Notes: a model not told the origin generated them from the sequence alone. 64,000 nucleotides of DNA from Cuneatibacter sp. NSJ-177 (GCF_022867805.1 NZ_JALIFO010000006.1:806001-870000), one strand, 5' to 3'; positions 7,778 to 15,603 are shown, counted from the stretch's first letter. Numbers and translations are program-made.

Positions 7778-9445
7778 ATGAAAAAGGGCACAAGAATAGA
7801 AGGTATTGTAGAGAAGCTGAATTTCCCGAACAAGGGGATTTTACATATAGACGGGCGGAAAATGACAGTGAAAAACGTACTGCCCGGCCAGAAAGTCGCC
7901 GTTATGGTGACCAAAGGCGGAGAAAAGAGGCTGGAGGGAAGAGTGTTGGAGATTTTGGAAAAATCTCCGGTGGAGACGGCGGAACCCTGCCCGCATTTTG
8001 GACAGTGCGGAGGCTGCTGTTACCAGACAATTCCCTATGAGGAACAGTTGAAGATCAAAGCGGAACAGGTGGCGGCCTTGCTTCGGCCGGTGTTGGGAGA
8101 AGCTTTTTCTTTGGAAGGAATCCTGCCAAGCCCCCGTCCGGCGGAATACCGGAATAAAATGGAGTTTTCTTTCGGGGATGCGGTGAAGGACGGCCCGATG
8201 ACGTTAGGATTGCACAAGCGCGGAAGCTTTTATGATATTGTCAATGTGGACGGATGCCGGATCGTGGATGAAGATTATCGGAAAATTTTAAAAGCGGTGC
8301 TGAATTATTTTGGGGACAAGCAGGTTCCCTTTTATAAAAAAATGCTGAAAACCGGGATTCTGCGGCATCTCGTGGTGCGGAAAGGGTGGAAGACCGGAGA
8401 GCTTTTAATTCTGCTGGTAACGGTTCCGGGATATGTGGTAGAGCCAGACTTTGCAGAGACACTTCTGTCACTGCCTTTGGACGGCACAATAGCCGGAATT
8501 TTGCATGGGGAGAACGGGAGTGTGGCCGATGTGGTGAAGTGTGAGAAGGTCCATACCTTGTTTGGTAAGAATTATTTTTATGAAGAACTCCTGGGGCTTC
8601 GGTTTCGCATCACACCGTTTTCCTTTTTCCAGACAAATTCCGCCGGAGCCGAGGTGCTTTACCGTGCCGCCCGCGAGTTTGTGGGAGCAATTAAGGGGCA
8701 GCGTGTGTTTGACCTGTACAGCGGAACCGGGACGATTGCCCAGATTCTCGCTCCTGTGGCCGAGGAAGTCATTGGAGTGGAGATTGTGGAAGAAGCCGTG
8801 GAGGCAGCCCGGCAGAATGCCGCGGAGAATGGGCTATCCAACTGCAAGTTTCTTGCTGGGGATGTGCTGAAGGTACTGGATACCATCGAAGAAAAACCAG
8901 ATATGATCGTACTGGACCCGCCGAGAGATGGGATTCATCCAAAGGCAATGGAGAAGATTTTGAAATACGGGGTAGAGCGGATGGTGTATATCAGCTGTAA
9001 ACCGACTTCGCTGGCTAGAGATTTGGAGATCTGCCTGGCAGGAGGTTACCAGGTGGAGAGGGTGATGTGCGTGGATATGTTCCCAGGGACGGCGAATGTG
9101 GAGACGGTAGTACTGCTTTCCCACAAAAAACCAGACAGTCATATCAACGTAAAAGTCGAGTTTGGCGAGGGTGAGGGCAAAGTGCCGTTAAAGGCAATCT
9201 CCGAAAGGGCAGAAACCTATAAGCCAAAAGAGCGAGTTACTTACAAAATGATAAAAGAGTACATAGAAGCAAAATACGGCTTCAAAGTACATACTGCATA
9301 TATTGCGGAGGTTAAGAGAGATTTAGGCTTGCCGATGTATGATGCTCCAAATGCGGTAGAGGAATTAAAACAGCCGAGGAAACACCCTACACCAGAAAAG
9401 GTAGAAGCAATCAAAGATGCATTGAGACATTTTGAGGTAATTTAA
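7778..9445 (+). CDS. rlmD: 23S rRNA (uracil-1939-C5)-methyltransferase RlmD with element-encoded tail
   Basis: A 555-residue SAM-dependent RNA methyltransferase. Parts seen: N-terminal TRAM domain (residues 1-60), [4Fe-4S] cysteines (CPHFGQCGGCCYQ), the SAM site (VFDLYSGTGTI) and the catalytic DPPRDG motif with a later ISCKPTS. It methylates U1939 of 23S rRNA. RlmD is usually about 450-460 residues. Here the normal fold ends near residue 441-448 (VETVVLLS), and about 105 further residues (from KKPDSHINVKVEFGEGEGK to DALRHFEVI) form an extra helical tail. That tail starts exactly at a 13-bp repeat that recurs at 14247, so it is most simply read as supplied by an integrated element. The core function is firm; the origin of the tail is inference from the repeat and the displaced 3' end. 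Confidence 0.93.
   Translation: MKKGTRIEGIVEKLNFPNKGILHIDGRKMTVKNVLPGQKVAVMVTKGGEKRLEGRVLEILEKSPVETAEPCPHFGQCGGCCYQTIPYEEQLKIKAEQVAALLRPVLGEAFSLEGILPSPRPAEYRNKMEFSFGDAVKDGPMTLGLHKRGSFYDIVNVDGCRIVDEDYRKILKAVLNYFGDKQVPFYKKMLKTGILRHLVVRKGWKTGELLILLVTVPGYVVEPDFAETLLSLPLDGTIAGILHGENGSVADVVKCEKVHTLFGKNYFYEELLGLRFRITPFSFFQTNSAGAEVLYRAAREFVGAIKGQRVFDLYSGTGTIAQILAPVAEEVIGVEIVEEAVEAARQNAAENGLSNCKFLAGDVLKVLDTIEEKPDMIVLDPPRDGIHPKAMEKILKYGVERMVYISCKPTSLARDLEICLAGGYQVERVMCVDMFPGTANVETVVLLSHKKPDSHINVKVEFGEGEGKVPLKAISERAETYKPKERVTYKMIKEYIEAKYGFKVHTAYIAEVKRDLGLPMYDAPNAVEELKQPRKHPTPEKVEAIKDALRHFEVI
9096..9108 (+). other. attL-like 13-bp direct repeat
   Basis: The sequence ATGTGGAGACGGT lies inside rlmD at the codons for N-V-E-T-V. 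It is identical to 14247-14259. It marks the left junction between host rlmD and island DNA. Confidence 0.75.
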
Positions 9446-9453
9446 TAATGATG

Positions 9454-9490
9454 AGCGTATCATTAAAAACAGTGGTACGCTTATTTTTTT
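9454..9490 (+). terminator. Rho-independent terminator of rlmD
   Basis: The 9-bp stem AGCGTATCA / TGGTACGCT (9454-9462, 9473-9481) includes a G-U-type pair and is followed by TTATTTTTTT. It separates rlmD from the AbiE operon, so the island operon needs its own promoter. Confidence 0.8.
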
Positions 9491-9587
9491 ACATATTTGT
9501 CTTTTTGTTAACCAATATTTTATCCAGTTAAAAAAGCAGAGGGGAGATTTTGTGCTAAACTGCCCAGTTGATATAATTAAAAGCGTT

Positions 9588-9640
9588 CACTTTGCTATTA
9601 TTGACTCAAAGAGGAAAATCGAGTACAATATAGTAAAGTG
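9588..9640. promoter_or_regulatory. Inverted repeat operator bracketing the AbiE promoter
   Basis: CACTTTGCTAT (9588-9598) and ATAGTAAAGTG (9630-9640) are inverted copies with one mismatch. They flank the -35 and -10 boxes exactly. AbiEi antitoxins are known to autorepress by binding inverted repeats at their own promoter, so this is the likely operator. Confidence 0.65.
9601..9629 (+). promoter_or_regulatory. Sigma-A promoter of the defense operon
   Basis: TTGACT (9601-9606), 17 bases, then TACAAT (9624-9629), 57 bases before the abiEi start. This is a near-consensus promoter in an otherwise geneless gap. Confidence 0.8.
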
Positions 9641-9685
9641 CCAAATCATTAATTTGATTAAGGGTGATTAAATAGAGGTGAGGAT

Positions 9686-10294
9686 ATGCTTCAGAATAAA
9701 GATATTGAGACACTGAGAATGTTGTTTAGTAGCCATAATTATGTTATGACTACTGCTGAACTTACAGCTTCAAAGTTATACTATGCAGATATAAAACAAC
9801 TTTTAGACGAAGGATTGATTGAAAGAGTCAGGCGAGGTTACTATCATTGGACTCAAGGTTGTGGAGAAAGCGAAGTTGTCATTATCAATCGATTGTTTCC
9901 CGATGCAGTGCTCTGTATGGAGACTGCCCTATTTTATTATAGATACAGTGATAGAAATCCTATCGAATGGAACTTTGCAATAGATAAAAATGTCTCTAAG
10001 CGGCGAACAAAAATCGATTATCCGTTTATAAAAGCATATCGTGTAGAGTCAGAGTTTGTTACGCTGGGCGAAACCGAGGGTGAAATTGATTTCCACAAAG
10101 TCCGCATTTATGACCGTGACCGTACTATTTGCGATGTGCTGCGAAATATGAACAAGATGGATAAGGAGATTTTTAATAAAGCAGTACAGGGCTATGTAAA
10201 AGACCCTAAAAAGAATATACCGAATCTTATGGCATATGCGAAAGTTTTGCGTGTGCAAAAGCGTGTAAAAGAATTGATTGGAGTGTGGTTGTAA
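9686..10294 (+). CDS. abiEi: Type IV toxin-antitoxin AbiEi-family antitoxin
   Basis: A 202-residue protein with an N-terminal winged-helix domain (MTTAELTASKLYYADIKQLL, then the wing LIERVRRGYYHW, residues about 20-60) and a C-terminal antitoxin domain. This is the AbiEi_4-type architecture. The antitoxin counters the AbiEii nucleotidyltransferase and represses the operon through its wHTH. The stop TAA overlaps the toxin ATG (TAATG at 10292), so translation is coupled. A bracketing inverted repeat at 9588-9640 fits autoregulation. Low GC and AT-rich codons set it apart from the chromosome. In phages and plasmids such pairs cause abortive infection or maintenance. The family call is confident; biological activity is not shown by sequence. 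Confidence 0.9.
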   Translation: MLQNKDIETLRMLFSSHNYVMTTAELTASKLYYADIKQLLDEGLIERVRRGYYHWTQGCGESEVVIINRLFPDAVLCMETALFYYRYSDRNPIEWNFAIDKNVSKRRTKIDYPFIKAYRVESEFVTLGETEGEIDFHKVRIYDRDRTICDVLRNMNKMDKEIFNKAVQGYVKDPKKNIPNLMAYAKVLRVQKRVKELIGVWL

Positions 10295-11211
10295 TGGCAG
10301 ATATAGCAGCGTCTGTTTTGGCAAAGCTTAGAAATAAAGCAAAGGCTTCTGGAATTAGTTATCAGCAGTGTCTACAGCTTTTTATGCAGGAGGAATTTTT
10401 GAGAAAACTTTCGAAATCTGGATACGATGATTTTCTTGTATTAAAAGGCGGGCTGTTTATCTATACTCTTACAAACTTTGAAAGCCGAGCCACCATTGAT
10501 GTTGATTTCCTGCTACGTGGATATTCAAATTCAATAGACAATGTTAAGGATTTGATTTGCAAAATAATTGACACACCGACGGGCAATGATTATATCAAGA
10601 TGACTGCAAAAGGTTTTGAGGAGATTTCTCCGCAGAGAAAGTATCACGGTATCAGCACACAGATTATTGGACAGATAAAGAATGTACGAGTACCGTTCAA
10701 TGTCGATATAGGTGTAGGAGATGTTATTGTACCAAAGGCAGAACAGCGTAAAATCAATACTCAGCTTCCAGACTTTGAAGCTCCTGTAATAAAAACATAT
10801 TCCATTGAAAGTACCATTGCTGAAAAGTTTGATGCCATTCTGCAACGTTTTGAGCTAACAGGCAGAATGAAAGATTTTTACGATATTTATTATCTTTCAA
10901 GAACATTCGATTTTGAGGGAGCTAAATTGCAAGCAGCTATCTTTGATACCTTGCAGCGGCGTGGCACTCCTTATGACAGAGATAGCTTCAAACGGATTGT
11001 TGCCCTTGCCGAAGATGAGGATATGCAGAAGCGGTGGAAATATTTCTTGAAGAATATTAAAGATGACACGCTAGAATTTACTATTGTGATTGATGAAATA
11101 CAGAAATTCCTTGAGCCTGTATTTGAGGCAATAGTGAATGAAGATGAATGGCAAGAACAGTGGAACTTCATTATGAAATGGAATAAAAATGAAAGGAGTC
11201 TTAATTTATGA
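10294..11211 (+). CDS. abiEii: AbiEii/AbiGii nucleotidyltransferase toxin
   Basis: A 305-residue DNA polymerase-beta-like nucleotidyltransferase. Signatures seen: KGGLFIY with following DVDF (the GG...DxD catalytic signature, about residues 50-75), a later SIESTIAEKFDAILQR and RMKDFYDIYYL, all typical of PF08843. Toxins of this family transfer nucleotides to tRNA or other targets and arrest growth. I chose the ATG at 10294, which overlaps the antitoxin stop, rather than a GTG-type upstream start. The last bases overlap the start of the DUF4297 gene (ATGA at 11208), so toxin and nuclease are expected to be translationally coupled, which is unusual for AbiE pairs. Confidence 0.92.
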   Translation: MADIAASVLAKLRNKAKASGISYQQCLQLFMQEEFLRKLSKSGYDDFLVLKGGLFIYTLTNFESRATIDVDFLLRGYSNSIDNVKDLICKIIDTPTGNDYIKMTAKGFEEISPQRKYHGISTQIIGQIKNVRVPFNVDIGVGDVIVPKAEQRKINTQLPDFEAPVIKTYSIESTIAEKFDAILQRFELTGRMKDFYDIYYLSRTFDFEGAKLQAAIFDTLQRRGTPYDRDSFKRIVALAEDEDMQKRWKYFLKNIKDDTLEFTIVIDEIQKFLEPVFEAIVNEDEWQEQWNFIMKWNKNERSLNL

Positions 11212-12308
11212 GTATTGTACTTACCGTTGAACAGCGTGAGCAAGCAGGTTCTGACTCCTATAACAGATTCGAATATCAAGTCCATTGGATTGTGTGCCAT
11301 ATAATAGGTAAACTTCAAGATGATGCAGAGTGTATTGTCTTTTGTGAATTTCACGATGATATGGCAGAGTTTTCTCCCGATAATCAGCAGTATCAGTTTT
11401 ATCAAATAAAAACAAAGGAAGACCCATCTGATTGGACTATTGCAGAAATGTCTAAACGTGAAAAAAAGAAAAGTGGTGGCTATAAAAAGTCTTTTTTAGG
11501 ATTTGTTTTTTACAATTATCTAACTTTTAGCACAGAGTGTTCACATTGCCATTTTGTATCAAACAATGATTTTGATAAGGAAGTTTTATCTTGGCAGGCA
11601 GTTATTGAAGACGGCAAGAAGTTACAAGTAGAAGACATTACACTATATCAAAAAATCAAAGACAGAATAAAAGATGAATTTACCAATGATATGCCAAGCA
11701 ATTTCGATTCTGTATTTGATGCGTTTATACAAAATACTTTTGTTCATAAATCCGATTTGCAATTAGCGGCATATGAAAATCAAACTAAGGGAGAATTTTT
11801 CAATCACTTAGCCGATAAAAATATTCCGACAAATACAGCAAATTTTATTTTCCAACAATTGCTAAATGATGTGAGAAAAAAAAGTAAAGAAAAAATTAAA
11901 GTACCTATTAGTATGAAACGCTTAGTTGAGAAAAAAGGAATCGATGTTGCTCAAATAGGCAGAAAAATTGATGGTAATATAAAAAACAGTGGCAATTATG
12001 ATGAATTTTACCAGTATTTATTAAATCAGTCCTTAACGAAAAAAAATATTCGTCGTATTGAAGCCGCAAAAACACTTCACGATGCGAGATGGCTTGATGT
12101 TAATGATGTAAAATACCAAGAGATTGTTGTAGTGTTGCGACAAGTGATTTCTACATATTTTGAAACATCAGATACAGTCGGATTTGATGATGAATTGAAA
12201 AGATTGTGTAGTCAAGAACTAAAGAAGAATAATCTGTTATCAGAGTCACTTGATAAATCGTTAGTTGAGGTGTTGTATTATGAGCAAAAATATAGTAGAA
12301 ACAATTAA
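11208..12308 (+). CDS. DUF4297 (Cap4-like) nuclease-domain protein
   Basis: A 366-residue protein whose first 80 residues match the DUF4297/Cap4 restriction-endonuclease fold: FEYQ (21-24), E47 with DD (50-51), and the QIKTK core (66-70), giving the expected E...E/D...QxK catalytic set. Cap4-type nucleases are effectors in CBASS and in Lamassu-family defense, where they cut double-stranded DNA on activation. The remaining 280 residues are mostly helical and unassigned; they may contact a partner. The start overlaps the AbiEii stop by 4 bases, with AAAGGAG 9 bases upstream. The SMC-like ATPase follows 62 bases later. The domain call is good; the system role is inference. Confidence 0.82.
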   Translation: MSIVLTVEQREQAGSDSYNRFEYQVHWIVCHIIGKLQDDAECIVFCEFHDDMAEFSPDNQQYQFYQIKTKEDPSDWTIAEMSKREKKKSGGYKKSFLGFVFYNYLTFSTECSHCHFVSNNDFDKEVLSWQAVIEDGKKLQVEDITLYQKIKDRIKDEFTNDMPSNFDSVFDAFIQNTFVHKSDLQLAAYENQTKGEFFNHLADKNIPTNTANFIFQQLLNDVRKKSKEKIKVPISMKRLVEKKGIDVAQIGRKIDGNIKNSGNYDEFYQYLLNQSLTKKNIRRIEAAKTLHDARWLDVNDVKYQEIVVVLRQVISTYFETSDTVGFDDELKRLCSQELKKNNLLSESLDKSLVEVLYYEQKYSRNN

Positions 12309-12417
12309 ACAAGAGCAAAAGTATAAGATGCTAATTAGAAATTTACGAAAGCAACAGGAGAACAAAAATAATGAAAAGGCTAACGATAAAAAAACTGATA
12401 GTAATCAGTCAAAGTGA
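12280..12417 (+). CDS. Putative 45-residue Lys-rich protein overlapping both neighbours
   Basis: The ATG at 12280 opens a 45-codon frame. It overlaps the last 29 bases of the DUF4297 gene and the first 47 bases of the ATPase gene in another frame. The peptide starts MSKNIVETIKQEQKYKMLI and is very polar and helical in character (about one third K/N/Q). A GAGG lies about 9 bases upstream. In DUF4297/SMC (Lamassu or ABC three-component) systems a small middle protein is encoded at just this place, but those are usually well over 100 residues. It could be a reduced middle component, a coupling ORF that re-initiates ribosomes, or chance. Confidence 0.4.
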   Translation: MSKNIVETIKQEQKYKMLIRNLRKQQENKNNEKANDKKTDSNQSK

Positions 12418-14101
12418 GTCTCGCTCGTTAGAGGTTCCTTTTGAAAATGGACTTAATATTATTTTAGGTGGAAATAAAACAGGAAAATCTTCAATTATTA
12501 AAAGTATATTTACGACTTTAGGGTGTGAATGTAAAAGCGTTGAAGCTGATTGGAAAAAACTTATTTCTTCTTATTTGTTGTTTTTCAATTATGGTGAAAA
12601 ACAATTATGTATTGTTCGTCAAGGAAAAAAATTTCAGATTTTTGAATATTCTGGCGATACTTATTCTTGTGTTATAGAAACGGAAGCATTTCACGAATAC
12701 AGCAATTGCTTAATGGGTATTTTGGAAATCAATATGCCTTGCATTTCTAAAGATGGAAAACAATTCAATGTTACACCACCGTTACTATTTAGATTTCAGT
12801 ATATTGATCAAGATGACGGATGGAGTAAAATAGCAGATTCCTTTAATAATGTTGGATACATTAAGGATTGGAAACCAAACACAAATAAATATGTTTGTGG
12901 ATACCTTGATGATACTTATTACAAGCTTCAAGCACAAAAAACAGAACAAACACTTATAAAAGATGACAAGAAAAAAGAATTAAATTACAATCAAAACTTC
13001 GTTTCTCGTATATCATCTACATTAATGCAAATAGAGGATTTGGAATCCGTTGATGAAGTTACAACAAATATTGAGTCTTTGCTCGCTAAAACGGAAGAAT
13101 TAAGAAAAGTGCAATTTTCTTACAATGCAGAGATGACAGTTTTAGAAAATGATATATATGTTAATCAACATAAATTGCATACAGTAGAACATAGTCTTGC
13201 GGAAACCCAAAAAGACATTGAGTACGCAATGAGCCAAGACGATGAGTTGGTTTGCCCAATTTGTGGTACTATTTATTCCAATGGGTTAGATAATCAATTA
13301 AACATAACGTCTGACTATGCTCATTGCGAAAAACTTATTGAAGAATTAAAAAATAGTATATCTGTTTCTATAGGAAAATTAGAGGAATTTAAAGAAAAGA
13401 ATAAAGCTGTTTCTTTAGAAATTCAGTCGAATAAGCAGAAAATACAAAATTCTCAGGAGCTTTTATCATATTCTTCATTTTATAAGAATAAAGGGCAATA
13501 TGAAATATATGAATCTTGTAAAACACAGTTAGATGACATTCAAAGAGAAATCGATTCCTATGTTTCAAAAATTGCACTTATTGACGAGAAGATAAATGAA
13601 CAGAAATCAAAAGAGCGTTCTAAAAATATACGCGAGGATATAGAAGGCTATTGTCGTACATTGGCAGATGCAATAAATCTTCCAAAGACTTTTATACAAC
13701 TGAGAGATTTTGTTCAAATAATAAACCGTACGGGCAGTGAAACTCCACGCTTGGTTTATATGTACCAATCTGCACTATATCTTTATAATTTAAGCAGAGC
13801 ATACAGCCCATTCAATTTTTATGTGGTTGATACGCCTAATCAGCAAGGACAGGATGCTGATAATTTAAAAAGCATCTTCAAATCATTAGAATTGTTTTTA
13901 TCTGATGAGGGACAAGTTATTATTGGAACAGAACGAGAAACTGGAATGGAAGAAAAAGCGAGCAATGTTATAAAACTCACTGAAAAACGTAGATGCTTAA
14001 ACAATATAAATTACAACAAACATCTTGAACTGTTGGAAGAATTGCAAAAAACTGCAATTAGTTGGGCTGCAAATAATTACAAAATGCAAAATGAAAAGTA
14101 G
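12371..14101 (+). CDS. SMC/Rad50-like coiled-coil ATPase
   Basis: A 576-residue ABC-type ATPase. Walker A is GGNKTGKS (33-40). A long coiled coil spans about residues 180-430, interrupted by a zinc-hook-like CPICG at 295-299 (a single CxxC, as in Rad50 hooks). A signature-like region GSETPRLVYMYQSALYL precedes Walker B, FYVVDTPNQQGQD (aspartate about 487). The VVDTPNQQ Walker B is typical of the AAA_23-like ATPases of ABC three-component and Lamassu-type conflict systems. It is the last gene of the island operon, ending 145 bases before attR. It likely senses DNA ends or replication intermediates and licenses the DUF4297 nuclease; that role is inference by family. Confidence 0.8.
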   Translation: MKRLTIKKLIVISQSESRSLEVPFENGLNIILGGNKTGKSSIIKSIFTTLGCECKSVEADWKKLISSYLLFFNYGEKQLCIVRQGKKFQIFEYSGDTYSCVIETEAFHEYSNCLMGILEINMPCISKDGKQFNVTPPLLFRFQYIDQDDGWSKIADSFNNVGYIKDWKPNTNKYVCGYLDDTYYKLQAQKTEQTLIKDDKKKELNYNQNFVSRISSTLMQIEDLESVDEVTTNIESLLAKTEELRKVQFSYNAEMTVLENDIYVNQHKLHTVEHSLAETQKDIEYAMSQDDELVCPICGTIYSNGLDNQLNITSDYAHCEKLIEELKNSISVSIGKLEEFKEKNKAVSLEIQSNKQKIQNSQELLSYSSFYKNKGQYEIYESCKTQLDDIQREIDSYVSKIALIDEKINEQKSKERSKNIREDIEGYCRTLADAINLPKTFIQLRDFVQIINRTGSETPRLVYMYQSALYLYNLSRAYSPFNFYVVDTPNQQGQDADNLKSIFKSLELFLSDEGQVIIGTERETGMEEKASNVIKLTEKRRCLNNINYNKHLELLEELQKTAISWAANNYKMQNEK

Positions 14102-14246
14102 ACATAGAGTAGAACGTTTTTGAAACCATCACTTCAGAGAAAAAATGAAAATTTGTGGGAAAAGGGTTGCACGAACAGTCTTTGTACTGTAGAAATATTG
14201 CCCATATTTCCGTGATTTTGTGGGGATATGTTTTAATTTGGTACTC

Positions 14247-14259
14247 ATGTGGAGACGGT
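14247..14259 (+). other. attR-like 13-bp direct repeat
   Basis: This is the second copy of ATGTGGAGACGGT. It is followed by DNA that encodes the same RlmD residues (VETV-x-LLS) as the left junction. Confidence 0.75.
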
Positions 14260-14323
14260 TGCGCTTCTATCCAAATTCAAACCAAAAGAACCTATTTCGC
14301 TCAATCTGGAAGAGATGAATTAA
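14249..14323 (+). pseudogene. rlmD: Displaced native 3' end of rlmD
   Basis: Read from GTG at 14249 it encodes 24 residues, VETVALLSKFKPKEP...EEMN, and a TAA. VETVALLSK aligns with the VETVVLLSH of the intact RlmD at residue 441. There is no start codon or ribosome site, so it is a severed gene end, not a gene. It supports site-specific integration inside rlmD. Confidence 0.82.
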
Positions 14324-14393
14324 CCCACTGAAAAACCGCAAAGTATCTTATAAAAAAGTCAACTCACAGATATTTAAGTAAAAACGATCCACG

Positions 14394-14571
14394 TTGATCA
14401 ATCGATATACCGCCCAGCTGAAACGCAAAAACAATCAGTTGAGCGAGAAAACGGGAATCAGCCTAAATCCGAGTGATCCGGACAGCCGCAGCGTCTGCGG
14501 GAGAAAACGACAGCGATTCCAGACGCATCAAAGCCGATCGGGATGTGAGCAAACTGGAATCAACCAAATAA
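14394..14571 (+). pseudogene. Possible frameshifted gene remnant
   Basis: The frame from about 14394 encodes INRYTAQLKRKNNQLSEKTGI, a plausible coiled or basic protein. A second frame ending at the TAA at 14569-14571 encodes DSRRIKADRDVSKLESTK, also protein-like. Neither alone is a convincing gene, so this may be one decayed gene with a frameshift near 14480-14500. Its place just outside attR suggests a remnant of an older element accreted at the same site. I do not recognise the family. Confidence 0.3.
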
Positions 14572-14712
14572 ATGAAGCAAATCGTAGAAATAAAGCGCGA
14601 ATATTTCTTTCTGCAATCCAGATGATACATAACTCTACCTCTGAGGGGTGTTAATTATCTCCCAATCATTATACAATTATTTCAAGAAGGTAATCCATAA
14701 GGAGGCAATTAT

Positions 14713-15603
14713 ATGGATCTAGTTAAGATTGGGAAATATATTGCAGTAAAGCGGAAGGGCCTGGGCCTGACTCAGAAACAAGTCGCCGAGAAACTTGGCA
14801 TGAGTGATAAGTCTGTTTCAAAATGGGAACGCGGCGTGTGCCTGCCAGATGTCTCCGTCTATATGGAACTGTGTGATTTGTTAGGTATTGGGATCAATGA
14901 ATTTGTAGCAGGTGAGGATATTAGTCAGGAGAATATAAGAAAAAAATCGGAGGATAACTTGATTCAAGTAGCCACGGACAGTAAGCAGCGGCAGAAACAC
15001 TTAAAACGGGTTATTGCGGTTCTTATTATTCTTGCCATTCTTGCCACCGCAACGATTGGAGTCGGTATTTACCAGTTTATCCGGCCGCAAAATTACATTC
15101 TTGCGGTAGATCAGGACAGTGTAGAAATGAAAACTGCACAGCTGCTATCTGGAGTAGACGGCGCATTCCTCTTTCGATATACGGCAAGCGATCAATTCAA
15201 AACATTAACGCTTTATATTTCAGAGTATCAGTCGGGAGAACGAATCAGTAAGGAAAAAATGGTGGCATCCTTTGAGGACACTGGGGCGCCGTCGAATGGG
15301 ATGATGATCATTGTTCCGGATTTTGAAAAGTTTACCGTAAAAGTGGTTCTTGCAGATGATTTTTCAAAACTATCAACGGATATTCCAATTCTTGATGATG
15401 TGCAAGATAGGGCTTATTATGGAAGAAGTGCAACACAAATAGAAGAGAAAACCGAAATAAAATATGAGGAGGAGCAGGGCCTGGTAGCACTAATTTATGA
15501 TAATGACTCAATGAGCGTTATTCCTATCCAAGAATTTGAAAGAGGAGAAGTCCGTTCGGATAATGATTACATGTACTATTTTTCTTGTCAATTTGGTAAA
15601 TGA
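14713..15603 (+). CDS. XRE-family regulator with membrane segment and extracytoplasmic domain
   Basis: A 296-residue protein with an N-terminal Cro/C1-type helix-turn-helix (residues 7-62, LTQKQVAEKLGMSDKSVSKWE), a basic linker, one transmembrane helix (about 98-121, VIAVLIILAILATATIGVGI) and a C-terminal domain of about 170 residues likely outside the cell. This is a one-component sensor layout known in Firmicutes: an outside signal may alter DNA binding inside. The ATG follows AAGGAGG at ideal spacing. No adjacent target operon is obvious; the gene starts about 390 bases after the decayed island edge. The ligand is unknown. Confidence 0.88.
   Translation: MDLVKIGKYIAVKRKGLGLTQKQVAEKLGMSDKSVSKWERGVCLPDVSVYMELCDLLGIGINEFVAGEDISQENIRKKSEDNLIQVATDSKQRQKHLKRVIAVLIILAILATATIGVGIYQFIRPQNYILAVDQDSVEMKTAQLLSGVDGAFLFRYTASDQFKTLTLYISEYQSGERISKEKMVASFEDTGAPSNGMMIIVPDFEKFTVKVVLADDFSKLSTDIPILDDVQDRAYYGRSATQIEEKTEIKYEEEQGLVALIYDNDSMSVIPIQEFERGEVRSDNDYMYYFSCQFGK

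Larger units (their letters stand above)
9096..14259. mobile_element. AT-rich genomic island integrated in rlmD
   Basis: The 13-mer ATGTGGAGACGGT occurs at 9096-9108 inside rlmD and again at 14247-14259. The second copy reads in frame into VETVALLSKFKPKEP...EEMN and a stop at 14323, a credible native rlmD 3' end. Between the two lie about 5.15 kb of visibly AT-rich DNA with defense-type genes, unlike the GC-rich neighbours. The 3' end of rlmD (rumA) is a known integration site for Firmicute integrative elements that use large serine recombinases. No recombinase, relaxase or conjugation gene remains inside, so this is a remnant or a non-autonomous cargo island. Excision should restore an RlmD of about 464 residues. 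Confidence 0.82.
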
